A stretch of DNA of 64,000 nt from Megalonaias nervosa. Taxonomy: Eukaryota > Mollusca > Bivalvia > Unionida > Unionidae. The notes beneath the pieces are model-generated. The model saw nothing but the letters and a program-made list of their open reading frames with translations. It made no database searches and was not told the DNA's origin. This document shows, piece by piece, positions 36,221 to 49,657 of the stretch (position 1 is the first letter of the stretch; every line of letters starts with the position of its first letter). The stretch spans positions 1 through 64,000 of the forward strand of contig JAECUM010001912.1 of the NCBI GenBank assembly GCA_016617855.1, given 5' to 3'. The translations under genes were made by a program, and so were the position numbers.

Positions 36221-37370
36221 TGCTACATATTGCCCCACTTTGTTGGGGGTGGGTTGTTGTGGAATTTTGTTATCGTTATCTAGAGGGTGATCGCCTTCAG
36301 TGTTATTGCCTGGATCGAGTAAATATCAATATAAAGTGTGAAACTTACAGGTGGGATAGATAGAGATCTGAGCAGATATATAAAACAGAATGACACGAGC
36401 CCCCGTACATGAAAAAATACCCCAACAATTTAATCAATTACAGAAACAACCGTGATAATGCATTACAATAGGAAGATACACTTCTTTTTGAAATAAATCA
36501 TTCACTGAATTTCAAAACACAAATATACTTATATAAAAAGCCGATCTGTTTTAAATGATAGAATTAGTTCATCATAGATTCGAGTAAACAATCGAAGTCA
36601 TTGCCCTGGTACATCTTCATAACCTGATTATTTCTGGTTCATTCCAAATTCACTGTGACTGTTCTCCAACTTCTCTGTGACCGTTCGTCTTGGTCCTTTC
36701 CACTTTTCCCTTCTTCAAACTCTCTATTGTCTCGCCTCTTTCGGCCCTTGAACTTTGTGTGGGTAGGTGGATATGTAAGTACGTGATACGTAGATACTTC
36801 CATAGGTCGGTACGTGGGTCCATCCCATAGAGCTATTTCACCTTGTGTTTTCAAGCTTCACTCGCTTCTACCGCCAAAATCGTGTCCGTTGACTTTCCAG
36901 ACATCCGATCCCTTGGATAATTATTTTACGAGTAAATTCAAACTCGGAGTCTCCTACCTTTGTTTTCTCTTGCAGAAAAGTGTAGACTGACTAAACTTTT
37001 GTGATGGGACATATTAAAACCAAGGATTTTGTGTGGGAATCATGCCCCTTATCTAGCGTAACCAAACTGGATTAAATATCTTTCCCGCCTTTAATAACTA
37101 AGCGCCAAATTTGTAGTCTGCGTGACCTCTAAATTCCCAAATAACTAATCCTGGACAGTTTCAAAATCTGACAATTCCGATACAAGATCAGTCTGACGGT
37201 TAAATAAACGAATATTTAATTAAGAATCATTCTCTTGCATGACACAGACATTAACAAATCCATGCATTATGGTGATTTAAACATGCGCCGGTCCCCATAA
37301 ATCTAATTAATTGTTCACCTGCCCAAATTAATGTGCTTTTCATAGATCGACAGAAATTTGCACCCTTACA
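36221..37370 (-). mobile_element. solo LTR, family A (1150 bp), target duplication CTCTG
   Basis: Plus-strand ends are TGCTACATAT and TTTGCACCCTTACA. The perfect 5-bp repeat CTCTG lies at 36216-36220 and 37371-37375. About 330 bp at the right match positions 1-332, and about 650 bp in total match 62115-63417. Relative to that copy it lacks a block near GTTAACCCTATCC, lacks the 62222-62870 interior and has its own extra ~480 bp at about 36250-36760. Orientation is assigned from the pol-containing copy. It is inserted in the left part of the internal-repeat element that continues at 37376. Confidence 0.88.
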
Positions 37371-37375
37371 CTCTG

Positions 37376-38450
37376 GCCTGTCTTTGTCTAATTGGTCTTT
37401 AATGAAAATAGTACCAGTCTGTTGTCTAACATGGCCAGCATGGCAGAGATCTTACAAATCTTGCTATCATTACTCCTTCTGAAACAAACATCATATTGAC
37501 ATGGGGGTTTTCACCAGAAGTGCTTCTTATGTCCAGTTGGTCCTAATGAAGATGGTGCTACTCAGACATCCAATACATCCATCACAGTCGCTATCTTGAA
37601 AATCACGTTATTGCTACTTTTCCTGACTAGAAACTCATCAACATGAGGTTATCATGGAAAGATTTCTTACAATATCAGCTTGGTCCTAGATGAAAATGGT
37701 ACTACTCTGAAAAACAATAGAGCCACCATGGCAGCCATCTTATAACTCTTGCTATCCTGAATGGAAAGTCATATCAGCATAGGGTTTTCACCAGGAAACT
37801 TATAATATCTAGATGATTGCAGGTAAAAATGGTGCCAATCTGACCTTCAATGTGAACCCCACAGTGAGCATATTGAAAATCCTGTTATTGCTACTTCTTC
37901 TCAAAGGATGGTCATATTGACATTGAATTTTCACCAAAAGACTTCTTGTGATGTCTAATTAATCCTGAAGAATAATGGTACCTGTCTAAAATCCAGTATG
38001 GCCACAGTGGCAGCTATCTTGAAATCTTGTTACCAATATTTGTCCTAAAGGGAATGTCTTATCAGCATGGAGTTTTCTCAAGAAGACATCTTAGGATGTT
38101 TAATTTGGCCTAAACAGAAATTATTCTAATCTGACATCCAACATGGCCACCATAGTGACCATCTTGAAATCTAGTTATTGCTATTTCTGATTGTATGGTA
38201 ACATTCACATGGTGTTTTCATCAAAAGACTTCTAATGATGTTTACTTGTTCCTAAATTTAAATGTCGCTGATTTTACATCCAATATGGCTGCCACAGCGA
38301 CTAATTTAAAAATCTTGTTATTGCTGAAAAATATCAAAGATGGTATCATCACTGGGCATTTAAAACTAAGAAATGGTCTTCCCCTGAAATTCTTTCCAGG
38401 CATTAGAGCATTAGTCCCACCAAGAGACTCTTGTCTTAAATCACATTAAT
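37376..38450 (+). mobile_element. element with internal ~145-bp tandem repeats, copy A
   Basis: About seven diverged units share CCAATATGGCCACCATGGCA followed by GCCATCTTGAAAATC, TTGTTATTGCTACTTCT, a GGATGGTCATATTGACATGG block and TTTTCACCA.AAGACTTCT. The array ends in a unique segment (TTGCTGAAAAATATCAAAGA at 38321, then AAATTCTTTCCAGG near 38387). The same ending follows the array at 54560-55210, so array plus tail moved together. No coding capacity. Confidence 0.7.
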
Positions 38451-39329
38451 AAAACTTTTTATCACATTATTTCCGTTACATGCATGCAAAGGTAAAATGA
38501 AATTATTGAATACTATTTCAAAATTAGTAAGGTCTTTCTTGCATTATATGTACTTAATATTCACGTGTGTGATGACCCCCCCCTTATAAGGCCACTTTCC
38601 TGCTGCAAAAGAGGTTCTGACATTAATAGAGGGGCACCACCATAATGAAAACTAATACATGTGCATGTTGTCAATTTCAGTAGTTTAATCTGGTGTTTCT
38701 TGTTCCAAAAAACCTGTCAACATTCCATTACAGATCTAATGTCTGATTTTGGTGCCTATTTCTAATCATAATTACATGCTGCATGAGAAAGGACCTTGTG
38801 CTAGATTATATCAAGATTCGCTCTGATTTACTTGTGTGACTTTTTTAGAATTAGTATGCACAATATCCTTTATTAGTGGAAATAAGTTTCAAAAACTATT
38901 TTTAAAATTTAAATTGCACATTTCCCCCAAACTATTATTAATATAATAATGTTAATATTTTGCAAAATATTTACGTTTTCCTAGTCATAGTTAATGATTA
39001 CTGGGTAGAACTCATTTCCAGACTTTATGACACACAGTTTCAAGGCACAGTTTACTGAAATTGAAATAAAATAGGAGAAACTTGTGATATTTAGAAAGTT
39101 GAAAGCTTTCTTTTCATCATCATTTAATGGATGATAGAATGGCAAAGTGCCAAATAACACCATAAAGTGACAGATAACAACTGATGAGCTTCAACCACAA
39201 GAAGTTCAGATAAGATAAGGCTAATAACCCTGACCTGGTAGCCAGTCTTTCCCTTTGAAAGTCCAACTGGCTATCTGTCCTCTCTGTCTGTATCCATCCA
39301 CTTGACAGATAAACCATGTTTGGTTCCTA
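38451..39329. other. unassigned noncoding DNA
   Basis: No gene or named repeat seen. Confidence 0.4.
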
Positions 39330-39541
39330 TATACTGTATATACTAGTTTATAAGTTGAGTTAAACTGCAAACAAGAAAGATCCTGATCTGTTGTAGCATA
39401 ATGTGCCTTTAGAATAGGGTCAATGCTGTTTGTTCTACTAATTACAAATTGCACAGACCCAGATCCTGCAGCACATTATGAAATGACAGATCTGGGTCTG
39501 TGCAGTTCACAGTTGGGCTTGTCTTATAAGTGAGTATAAAT
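39330..39541. mobile_element. fold-back (double-hairpin) element, copy 4
   Basis: The outer inverted ends are clearest here: left TATACTAGTTTATAAGTTGA, right (reverse complement) TATACTCACTTATAAGACAA. The inner hairpin GCACAGACCCAGATCC../..CAGATCTGGGTCTGTGC is at about 39450-39505. The other hairpin (39385-39435) is decayed. Confidence 0.78.
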
Positions 39542-39644
39542 GGCAAACTCTCTTTTCTTGGACACTTGTAGCCTTTAGTATTGCTGTGATGCCATTTGAT
39601 GCTCAAAACATGGTATTATTTCACGTGACTAATCCTTCAGGCTT

Positions 39645-39682
39645 TGTGTGTGTGTGTGTGTGTGTGTATGTGTGTGTGTGCT
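39645..39682. repeat. (TG)n microsatellite
   Basis: TG repeats with one TATG interruption. Confidence 0.95.
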
Positions 39683-40139
39683 AGAATAAAGGTTGATGAG
39701 ATCATAAAATTTAGATGTTATTAGGGTCTTATCTTATATTAGGAGTACATGTTTCATTGATTGAGTTTTGTTGTAATTATTGTTTTAACATGACACAATT
39801 ATTTATATTCTTTCATAATTTTACTACATAATAAAACCTTTTAATTTATTACATAGTTTAATCTTATAGAAAACCAGAAGGGAAAACAGAAGAATCATTG
39901 ACTTACCAAAGTGATATTTTTTAAGGCTTAAACAAGGTACAATGTCAACAGGTTTTACTCTATGCTATTTTCCAGCTTCAAAAGAGATTCTGTATCATCT
40001 CTGTTAGAACAAACACCTCACTTTGAACACTGTAAACTTTGTAATAGACCTGTCAACCAGGCTCTTTCTAGAAGTAAAATTTTGGTATGTGAGTTGGATG
40101 TCAACACAGGTCTACAAGACAATTCAATAGGGTTTTTTC

Positions 40140-40495
40140 ATTAGCCTAATGGGATGATCCTGATATGTCAGTGTACACAGACATATATGCCAATTCACTG
40201 GTTTTTCATGGGCTTAATGGGAAGCTAGACAGGTCTGTATGGCAGTTTATTGTTTTTTCATGGGCATAATGGGAAGCTAGATAGGTCTGTATGATAATTC
40301 ATTATTTTTTTCATGGGCCTAATGGGAAGCTAGACAGGTCTGTATGGTAATTCACTGTTTTTTTCATGGGCCTAATGGGAAGCTAGACAGGTCTGTATGG
40401 TAATTCATTGTTTTTTTCATGGGCCTAATGGGAAGCTAGACAGGTCTGTATGGTAATTCATTGTTTTTTTCATGGGCGTAATGGGAAGCTAGGCC
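40140..40495. repeat. 53-54 bp minisatellite, 6-7 units
   Basis: The unit is CATGGGCCTAATGGGAAGCT followed by AGACAGGTCTGTATGGTAAT and a TCATTG T-run. Later units are almost identical. Confidence 0.93.
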
Positions 40496-41235
40496 CATAG
40501 TGACTTCATGATCAGAAGGGTGCAGACTCAGTTCCTACCTTTGATCAATCCAGATAAGCTATTGTATTTTGTAATTCTGCTATCCTTAGAATAATATAAC
40601 CTTCATTGTGTTGCCTTGCTGTTAAAACACCAACCCAACCCAACCCAATGAAATTGGAAGCCAGAAGCATCAAGTTGCAGCTTGTTTGATACATGGTGTA
40701 CTGATTGGAAACAAGATCAAAATAAACATGGGTAATTTCAATGGACAGTGAGGAGGGATAAGTAAATATATTAGTATGATAAGAGTTCCACAAGTCAATT
40801 GTGTTAGTATTGATATTCCATATCTATAAGATATCATTACAGTGAATGTTGATATTGTGCCCTACTACAAAATTAAACTGTACTTGCATCTCCTGCAAGT
40901 ATATGCTTTCCAATCACTGGACAGATTACTAACCAGATCAGGAAAAAAAATGGAAATTTGTTTTAAGTGAAAGGAAGGATGCCAAATTCTTGTAGTCCCT
41001 TTGAAGTGAATTCAGATGTCATCAATTTACAAGATTACTATCATGTTCAAAGATCTTCTTTGTTTGAATCAGAGAATTTGCTAAATATACCAAAAATGCA
41101 CGGATTTTTAATCTGTGAGTCAAGAAATACATGCATAAATATAAAAAAGTATTGGTGGTTTTTTTGCTAGTTGGAATATCTCTTTACAAATGTAAACTGT
41201 CTTCCTTCATTATCAGAACTGTTATCTCAAGCACT

Positions 41236-41458
41236 GGGGCCCTGAGAGGCCGAGTGGTCTAAAGCGCTCACCATTACGGATCACTGCCATCTCACCTCTG
41301 TCTGCGTGGATTCAGCCAATGTAGGTATGTGAGAAAGTTTGCCAGTAGCTTCTCGAGGGTTGGTGGTTCTTTCCAGAGTTTTCCTGGGTTCTTCATCCTC
41401 CATTTATACTGGCCGCCATGTATAGCCTATCTCATGCTGAAAAATGGCGTTAAACCCT

Positions 41459-41491
<33 letters not shown>
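41236..41491 (+). mobile_element. tRNA-derived SINE with 12-bp target duplication
   Basis: Head GGGGCCCTGAGAGGCCGAGT with A-box-like GGCCGAGTGGTC. The B box is degraded (GTGGATTCAGCC). The body contains GTGAGAAAGTTTGCC and GGTTCTTTCC, the 3' block CTGAAAAATGGCGTTAAACC and a (CAA)n tail. Direct repeats ATCTCA[A/G]GCACT at 41224-41235 and 41492-41503 mark the insertion. Confidence 0.9.
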
Positions 41492-41493
<2 letters not shown>

Positions 41494-41721
41494 CTCAGGC
41501 ACTAGCCTTTACAGATCACTCATATATATATTTAACCCTGTCCACATGGGTTCAAGTCTTAGCTTTATCGGTGTGGGTATGTGAGAAGGCTTATTTATAT
41601 ATTTTGATTGAACAGCACATCTGAAAAGCGTGCACAAGACTGATTTTGGAAGAAATAAAAACAGATCATTTAGTATATTTAATTCTTCACATTGTTGGTT
41701 GGTTTTAGGTATTGAATGGTA

Positions 41722-41960
41722 TTGTGGGCTTAATGCCATTTTTCAGCACATGATAGGCCATACGTAGCAGCCAGTATTTGGTGAAGGAAAAACCTTGGAT
41801 TACCCCGGGAAAAAGCACAGACCCAAGGGAAGCTACTGGCAAGTTTTGTCACAATACTCATGTTAATCAAACCAAGACTCAGATTCATGCCAAAGAAGGT
41901 GAGATGTGTGAGTGATCCATAATGGCATGTGCCTTAGACCACTCAACTGTCTGGGGCCCT
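41722..41960 (-). mobile_element. tRNA-derived SINE (same family, opposite orientation)
   Basis: Minus-strand head near 41958 (GGGGCCCC-like), body blocks GGCTGCTACGTATGGCC and the 3' block CTGAAAAATGGCATTAAGCC near 41745-41726. More decayed than 41236-41491, from which it is separated by about 230 bp. Confidence 0.78.
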
Positions 41961-42444
41961 GGTTTGGTTTTTAAGGGCACTTTATTTATATCATGCCTTT
42001 CCCAGTGGTATATTTTGGCAAACCATATATGGCTGCCTTAGAATTTCTCAACTGAGGACAATACTCACTCAAACAAGAAATGAATTACTCATGCAATTGA
42101 AACTTTCAATTCATACTTCATAGTTTCAAAAAGGTCTATGGCATGAGACATTTTTGTTTGTCATTTATTTGCAAGCCTTTCTGAAAGCTCCGGTGATTTT
42201 TATTCTTAGAAAAAAGTGAGTCATGCCAGCATAGGAGGTTTTTTTAACCACCTATTCATTTTACTGGAAGAAATAACATTTTTTGGAAAGCAGCCAAGCA
42301 TGTCATTACATTTTCAACCAGTTTTAGAGATGCAGTAATGCACTTCCTTGTAAGAAACAAATGTTCTGTTATCTTAACAAAAAATGCATTTTAACTAAAT
42401 TTTCACTTGAATTTAATCAGCATTATTTTGGGACAACCTTTCTT

Positions 42445-43738
42445 ACAGTAGATACTATCATGGCCAATATCCTTTTCACAGTCCATACTACCATGGCAAA
42501 TATTCTTACAGTCCATATTACCATGGCAAATGCCCATTTTACAGTCCATACTACCATGGCAAATACCCTTACAGTCCATATTACCATGGCAAATACCCAT
42601 TTTACAGTTCATACTACCATGGCAAATATTCTTACAGTCCATATTACCATGGCAAATGCCCATTTTACAGTCCATACTACCATGGTAAATACCCTTACAG
42701 TCCATATTACCATGGCAAATACCCATTTTACAGTTCATACTACCATGGCAAATACCCTTACAGTACATACTGTCATGGCAGATACCCTCCTTACAGTCCA
42801 TACTACCATGGCAAATATTCTTTTGTACAGTCCATACTACCATGCAAATATTCTTTTGTACAGTACATACTACCATGGCAAATATTCTTTTGTACAGTAC
42901 ATACTACCATGGCAAATACCCTTACAGTCCATATTACCATGGCAAATACCCATTTTACAGTCCATACTACCATGGCAAATATTCTTTTGTACAGTACATA
43001 CTACCATGGCAAATACCCTTACAGTCCATATTACCATGGCCAATATCCTTTTCACAGTCCATACTACCATGGCAAATATTCTTTTGTACAGTACATACTA
43101 CCATGGCAAATACCCTTACAGTCCATATTACCATGGCAGATACCCATTTTACAGTCCATACTACCATGGCAAATACCCTTACAGTACATACTATCATGGC
43201 AAAAACCCCCCTTTCAGTCCATACTACCATGGCAAATGCCCTCCTAACAGTACATACTGCCATGGCAAATATCCTCTTTACAGTACACACTACCATGGCA
43301 AATACCCTCCTTACAGTACATACTACCATGGCAAATGCCCTCCTTACAGTACATACCGTAATGGCAAATACCCTCCTTACAGTACATACTACCATGGCAA
43401 ATACCCTCTTTACAGTACATACTACCATGGCAAATACCCTCCTTACAGTACATACTACCATGGCAAATACTCTTACAGTCCATATTACCATGGCAAATGC
43501 CCCCCTTACAGTACATACTACCATGGCAAATGCCCCCCTTACAGTACACACTGCAATGGCAAATACCCTCCTTACAGTACATACTATCATGGCAAATTGG
43601 CAAATGCCCCCCTTACAGTACATACTATCATGGCAAATACCCTCCTTACAGTACATACTACCATGGCAAATACCCTCCTTACAGTACATGCTATCATGGC
43701 AAATGCCCCCCTTATAGTACACACTACAATGGCAAATG
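42445..43738. repeat. 30-33 bp minisatellite spanning a spurious 460-codon frame
   Basis: About 42 units of the type TACTACCATGGCAAATACCC followed by TCCTTACAGTACA, with 30-, 31-, 33- and 36-bp length variants. Long frames are open on both strands. Within the longest plus frame (42361-43743) the same DNA unit is read successively in different phases (HTTMAN.., YYHGKYP.., LPWQIP..), which excludes selection on a repeated protein. Treat as noncoding. Confidence 0.92.
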
Positions 43739-45755
43739 GATAATAGCTAATAAGCATTCATTCTTTTATGCATGGTAATTTTTTTTTTTTTTTTTAAATT
43801 GTTTTAAAAAAAATACATTTTTAATATGCATTGGTTGCCACCTTTGTCTGTGTGTTTGTTTGTGTGAATTTGTTTCCCTTTTTTCTCAGACATTCTGTCA
43901 TTTTTGCTACTGTGACAGAATTTCTAAGGCCTGTGCATAGATAATAGAGCAAGAGCACACATTTGCTTGAGTTGATAATTTTTTAACCTATACAAAATGC
44001 ACTACCACCATGTATTTTGGTAATATGACTTCAAATGAGCACAGCAGAAACTATACATTGTAATGAATTCTCACTGACAGTAGTGCCTAGATGGCTTCAT
44101 GGGAATTGTTAATACCAGGTAAGTAATGAATTGTTAATACCAGGTAAGTAATAATACTTTAATAAGCAGCCATTAGAATAACCAATTTATGTCAGTTTCT
44201 AAAACTTCACTAAATATATATATTGAGGCAAATAATGTTCTTGCTCCATGGAAGTGGAAATTTAGTAGAATTTATTAGGTGTTAGGTAAGATGTACAGCA
44301 GGTCTCTTTCTCACAAAAGTAACCCATTATTGCATCTGAAATGCTGGTTGAAAAATTGATGACATGCTTGACTGCTCACATGCATAAAATTAACATATTT
44401 TACAAGTATGCCACATTATTTAAGTTTCTTCTCTTCCTACACAGAATCAGCTGTAAAATGATCATGTTACCAGTCTAAATACTTTTTTCTATATGCAGGC
44501 CCACACCTAGAACATTTTCTACTAGGTTTTAATTAGGAGAGGTTGTTTGTTTACAATGGCTGATTTTATCATTTCAGCTTACTCATAGATGGCATTGTTT
44601 AGAATAAATAGGAGACTTTAACTCACCATATTTAGTAAAACAAATTTGATGAATTTAGCTTGAATCCTTGTACTCCCACCCCCTCATGGATTTAACTCAG
44701 ATGCTGTATCATTTATCTTAGTACCCCTTCCACTTAAATCTCATCCCAGGAGTCCAGTTTACAGAGCTCTATGGGGAACTTTGAAAATGGAAGTCCAGAC
44801 CATCATTTCCTGAAAACCCAAGACTCAGGTGTAAAGAAAACTAAACCAATTCCTGGGGAAAAATGGGAGCTCGAGGGCCATACAAACTGATGGGCCTGAA
44901 AGTAAGACCCCTCACTACAGAGAGATCTATCAACTTTCTGCTTCACATCTGCACAGTTTGTATTCAGTAAAAGTTTCAACAGACCTGCTATGCAACATGT
45001 AGTTCATGAATTTAAGTGTGTCCAAAATTGAGATCATATAATGTTAAGACCTTAAAATATTTGCTGTTTCAAATGCATTTTAGCAAAAGAAATCACAGAA
45101 AGCAATCCAAGTATCATCCTTTCAAAATCTCTTGCGATCAGATTCATAGAGCACTCTCATGCGTATTGATAAGTGTCCAGAATAAATTTGAAATGTGACC
45201 TGAAGGTGCAATTTTGTTGTTCACCAAGATTGCAAGTGACATTCTCACTTCAGACTGAATTCTACCTCCCAGGCATATGTATAATTGGTGACACAAGTTA
45301 GTGTCTAGAAATAAAAACCTGACAATGTAAAAACAAAGAAATTGAAAGCATATGTGTGCCTGCTGTAACCTGGAAGCAGCAATAAACATGATAGGTAGAG
45401 CTGTAAAACAATTCTGACAGGTTATGCTCACTGAATAATGTTGGTTACAAAACTTTGACTTTGTTTTGGGGTGGGTGGGTCGGTCCTTTCTTCCCTACAA
45501 TTAAGGAAAAGTTTTGGATGTTTACCTGCTTATGGAAGATTAATTAGCACAGTTCAGTGGAAAAAGGTAGAAAGATAAGTGAATGTCAGAGTTGTTGAAA
45601 CTTCACCTCTGAATTTTGATATTTGAACAGGAGGCTACAAACACATCTTTTGTCTTTCAAATACTGCCTACAATTCATCTCAAGAGCTTGGAGATGCAGA
45701 AAACACCAGATGCACTCTCTGGTTCCTGCTTCGTATAAGAGTTAACATGGAGGTA
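43739..45755. other. unassigned noncoding DNA
   Basis: There is a T-run at 43779 and a 25-bp direct duplication (AATTGTTAATACCAGGTAAG) near 44105-44155. No gene seen. Confidence 0.4.
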
Positions 45756-45763
45756 GGAGCAAT

Positions 45764-45890
45764 GGTGGCTCAGTGTATAACATTCCAGACTAGTGACAGA
45801 AAGGGTGCAGGTTCGAATCCTACCATTGGGTTAGTGAATAACATGCAAGACTAGTGACAAGCCACTAACATTCTCAATAAATGATGACAA
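45764..45890 (+). mobile_element. tRNA-like SINE, third type
   Basis: GGTGGCTCAGTGTATAACAT (A-box-like) is followed 30 bp later by GCAGGTTCGAATCCTACC (good B box). The acceptor and D stems do not close well, and a body follows, so a SINE head is more likely than a functional tRNA gene. Confidence 0.5.
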
Positions 45891-46494
45891 TTTTCGTATT
45901 ATTGGTTGTCTGGAAACTCTTTTTATAATTCTTTTTTCAGTATCTTCATCATGTACAGTCCACTATGCTATGATGTTTTCAGTCCTGCACACTCGTGCAT
46001 AAATATTAGACTGTCTTTGGACTAAAGCTATTTACTGTGTGGCTAAAATCACTTACAGTTCAGAGAACACAAAGCCTTAATATATGATCTAATACCACAG
46101 TATTACTAAAATACCATTACCATAAGTCATAATATTTTGATATAGTTCACTTTTAAGGAATTCAGCAATTTAGCATATTATTGACATAAAATTTTGGTAA
46201 GTAACTAATGCTCAAAACATTATCTGATATACATGTAATATCATTTTAAGTAAAAAGTAAACTAGTATCTTCCTAAATTGACAAAATGTTGGTGCTTTTT
46301 TAAATTAGCAAGTTACAGTATTTAATTTTCTTATTTGCAATTGTACATTTTTAACAAAATTGGACCAAATTTGACAGAAAATGTACTTGCTTGAGGGCTT
46401 TCAAATGTGTTCAAATCATGCAGATCCTAAATCAGATAAGACTGCTGTTATGAAAAATAGAGAAATCTTTATTTAAGAAAAGGATTATTTTCAT

Positions 46495-46728
46495 GTTGTT
46501 GTGGGTTTAATGCCATTTTTCAGCACATGATAGGCTATACATAGCAGCCAGTATAACTTGTGGAGGAAGAACATGGGAAAACCCAGGTAAGAACCAACCC
46601 ATGGAGAGCTACAGGCAAGCTTTCTCACATACCCACAATTGCCGAGCCTAAGATTCAAACCCATGCAGACAGTGATGCGATGCCAGTGACTGCGATTTCT
46701 TTCGACATTTTTGACCACCGGGGCTCTG
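46495..46728 (-). mobile_element. tRNA-derived SINE (CAA-tail family)
   Basis: Minus strand: B-box-like GGGTTTGAATCTTAGG near 46665, GAGAAAGCTTGCC near 46620, and the 3' block CTGAAAAATGGCATTAAACC near 46520 ahead of a short CAA tail. It abuts the TG-containing satellite. Confidence 0.82.
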
Positions 46729-46734
46729 ATTAAT

Positions 46735-47475
46735 GCCATGGATTGATCCTGTGTGTGTGTGTGTTATGACACACATCTTACTGTGATTCAATTTTGTATA
46801 ATTTATGTCATAGATTGATCCTGTGTGTGTGTGTGTTATGACACACATCTTTCTGTGATTCAATTTTGTATAATTAATGCCATGGATTGATCCTGTGTGT
46901 GTGTGTTATGACACACATCTTTCTGTGATTCAATTTTGTATAATTTATGTCATGGATTGATCCTGTGTGTGTGTGTTATGACACACATCTTTCTGTGATT
47001 CAATTTTGTATAATTTATGTCATGGATTGATCCTGTGTGTGTGTGTGTGTGTGTTATGACACACATCTTTCTGTGATTCAATTTTGTATAATTTATGTCA
47101 TGGATTGATCCTGTGTGTGTGTGTGTTATGACACACATCTTTCTGTGATTCAATTTTGTATAATTTATGTCATGGATTGATCCTGTGTGTGTGTGTGTTA
47201 TGACACACATCTTTCTGTGATTCAATTTTGTATAATTTATGTCATGGATTGATCCTGTGTGTGTGTGTGTGTGTGTGTTATGACACACATCTTTCTGTGA
47301 TTCAATTTTGTATAATTTATGTCATGGATTGATCCTGTGTGTGTGTGTGTGTGTTATGACACACATCTTTCTGTGATTCAATTTTGTATAATTTATGTCA
47401 TGGATTGATCCTGTGTGTGTGTGTGTGTGTTATGACACACATCTTTCTGTGATTCAATTTTGTATAATTTATGCA
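46735..47475. repeat. about 72-86 bp satellite carrying a variable (TG)n core, 10 units
   Basis: The constant part is CATGGATTGATCC, (TG)n, TTATGACACACATCTTTCTG, TGATTCAATTTTGTATAATT and TATGT. The (TG)n core varies from about 6 to 11 repeats between otherwise near-identical units. Confidence 0.95.
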
Positions 47476-48384
47476 TTCTTTCTTTTTTTCAAAACCAGTA
47501 AATGAAATAGTTTTAACATCAGCATGGACTATCTATACATGCCATTAGATACATTCAGTTAGTTGGGGAAGGAGTGTTACATTGTGTCTTGTACATTGCA
47601 ATGTGACAATGTATATATTTTTATAAATAAAAGTGGATATTGATACAGTATTTTCTCTGTGATATGATCAGTAGTAAGCCTAGTATACTTGCCCGAAGGT
47701 GTACATAATATTAAGCAGGTAAATACTTGCCAAAAATTAGGCAATGGACTTTCTAGACAGATGTAAGCATATAAAACATTTACCATGTATTGTATTTAAA
47801 ACAATTTAAAAACAAAGGGGGTATGATTATTATCAAGGATAAATATGATAATAGTATACTCTTTTCCATATTACAATACACAGTAACATCCCATATTGTC
47901 ACATTCAATATTGTCAATGATTTTGTGTAAGCATTTAATGGTGGTTAGGTGTTGTCACCTAGCTGGAGGTCCTTAGTTTAATGATTGGTGAGCTGTCACA
48001 AGGACATTATAACATGGCTTTAAGCTACTCAAAATCAATAATTCCTCATCTGTCAGAAGTCACAGGAACTATATAGAGAAAACTCCTTGGAAGGTATGTT
48101 CATTCCTACCCCTGATATATATTGACCTACTGTTAATAACTCCTCCTTGGGACATGCTGCTTTTCTTGTCAACTCATCAATAGAGAGGTCTTTATGCCCA
48201 GCAAGTATACAGAAGTACTATTGGTAAAACCCCATTACAGCCTGTTTCTAACCTTTGTCCCAAGACATGTCATTACAATAAAGTGTAATGATTGTATGAA
48301 ACATACCTTGAGCACAGTACAAGAATTATAAGTGAAATTAATTACATTACTAATGTAATGTATTTTAAACTGAGTCTGATCAAA
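47476..48384. other. unassigned noncoding DNA
   Basis: No gene or named repeat recognised. Confidence 0.4.
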
Positions 48385-48595
48385 TATTTAATTTTAGACA
48401 CTCATACAGCCAGTAAAAAGCATGAAATAATTAATTTTAAACACTCATACAGCCAGTAAAAAGCATGAAATAATTAATTTTAAACACACATACAGCCAGT
48501 AAAAAGCATGAAATAATTAATTTTAAACACTCATACAGCCAGTAAAAAGCATGAAATATTTAATTTTAAACACTCATACAGCCAGTTATAGGCAC
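48385..48595. repeat. 41-bp minisatellite, 5 units
   Basis: The unit is TAATTTTAAACACTCATACA followed by GCCAGTAAAAAGCATGAAATA. Confidence 0.95.
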
Positions 48596-49657
48596 AGACA
48601 GTACTTTCATTCTTTTACTGAAGATGTGCTTCAGTGTAAGTTGACATGCTTTCATTTTTTCATGTTTCAATGATTTTATGTGTTACATTTAACTTTTATT
48701 TATATACGTTGTACTGAATTTGAACATTGTCACATTTTATATTTTATCTTGTTTCTTCTGTTTACTGTTTAAAAATCTGTGTATTTACATTTTTCAAACT
48801 TAACTGTTAGTGTGGTACCATGTAACCACTATTGTGCTGAGGTACTGTGAAATGCTACTACATAAAACATATGCATGATCCAATGGTACATTAATCCCAG
48901 AATGGGTGACAGCTACAGAGCCCCTGTATATGGTCAGTGACAATGAAGAGACAGTAAATTTGTTATTTCATCTGTACCCTTAGGCTTCTTATCCTAATGT
49001 TACTTTTATATTACTTTTCTTCATACATTTCTAATCATCCCTACATGTTGTATTGCTTTCTGTGTAGTACCTTTAAACCACACCTTTAATTTTTGTAAAT
49101 AAAATAATAGTTTTTATAAACTAACACAAAAATTAGAAAAATATGAAGGGCACTGATATTCAAGCTTTATATGTCACACTCCAGATAAATTCTTTGTTGA
49201 TCCTTTCTTTATGAATAAGAAATGCTAAACATGCCAATCATGTCACTTTTAGTAAAAAGCAGATCCAGGTATGTTTCATCCAGGTATGTTTTATGCAGGT
49301 GTTTTTCATGATGTAATGACCTTTTCTTTCTGTCTCCCTTACAAGGACTGCCTCATTCAATGTGGTGAAAGACATTGGTATACACACGATAAGTTTTACA
49401 TAAAATTAAAGTCACTATACTTAGTTAATTTCCATTAATGATGTTAAATTGTTTTGAAAAAGAAAAGACCTTCAATAATTTATTTAGAACATTAGTTATG
49501 TATAGAATATGGTCAGTACTGCAAACTATGGTCCAGAAGTACATGAAGGAATAAAGTATAAAGACCAAATTTCAACTCAGTCAAATGAGGAATCACCTGA
49601 AAACACCTAGGTGTAAATTCTGTGCCATGGCTGTCTGGTTATTTACTTTTGCAGATA
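48596..49657. other. unassigned noncoding DNA
   Basis: No gene seen. Short ATCCAGGTATGTTT repeats near 49262-49310. Confidence 0.4.

Noticed and set aside
36639..36854. 71-codon minus-strand frame as the start of gag
   Set aside because: It lies wholly within the solo LTR-A, upstream of any internal region, and is not preserved in the other LTR-A copy.
42361..43743. 460-codon plus-strand frame with Tyr/Pro/His-rich repeats resembling an adhesive or shell-matrix protein
   Set aside because: The same DNA unit is read in different phases along the one frame because units of 30, 31 and 33 bp are mixed, and long frames are also open on the minus strand. This is a stop-free minisatellite, not a conserved repeat protein.
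45764..45835. Functional tRNA gene
   Set aside because: The B box is good, but acceptor and D stems do not pair convincingly and a SINE-like body follows.
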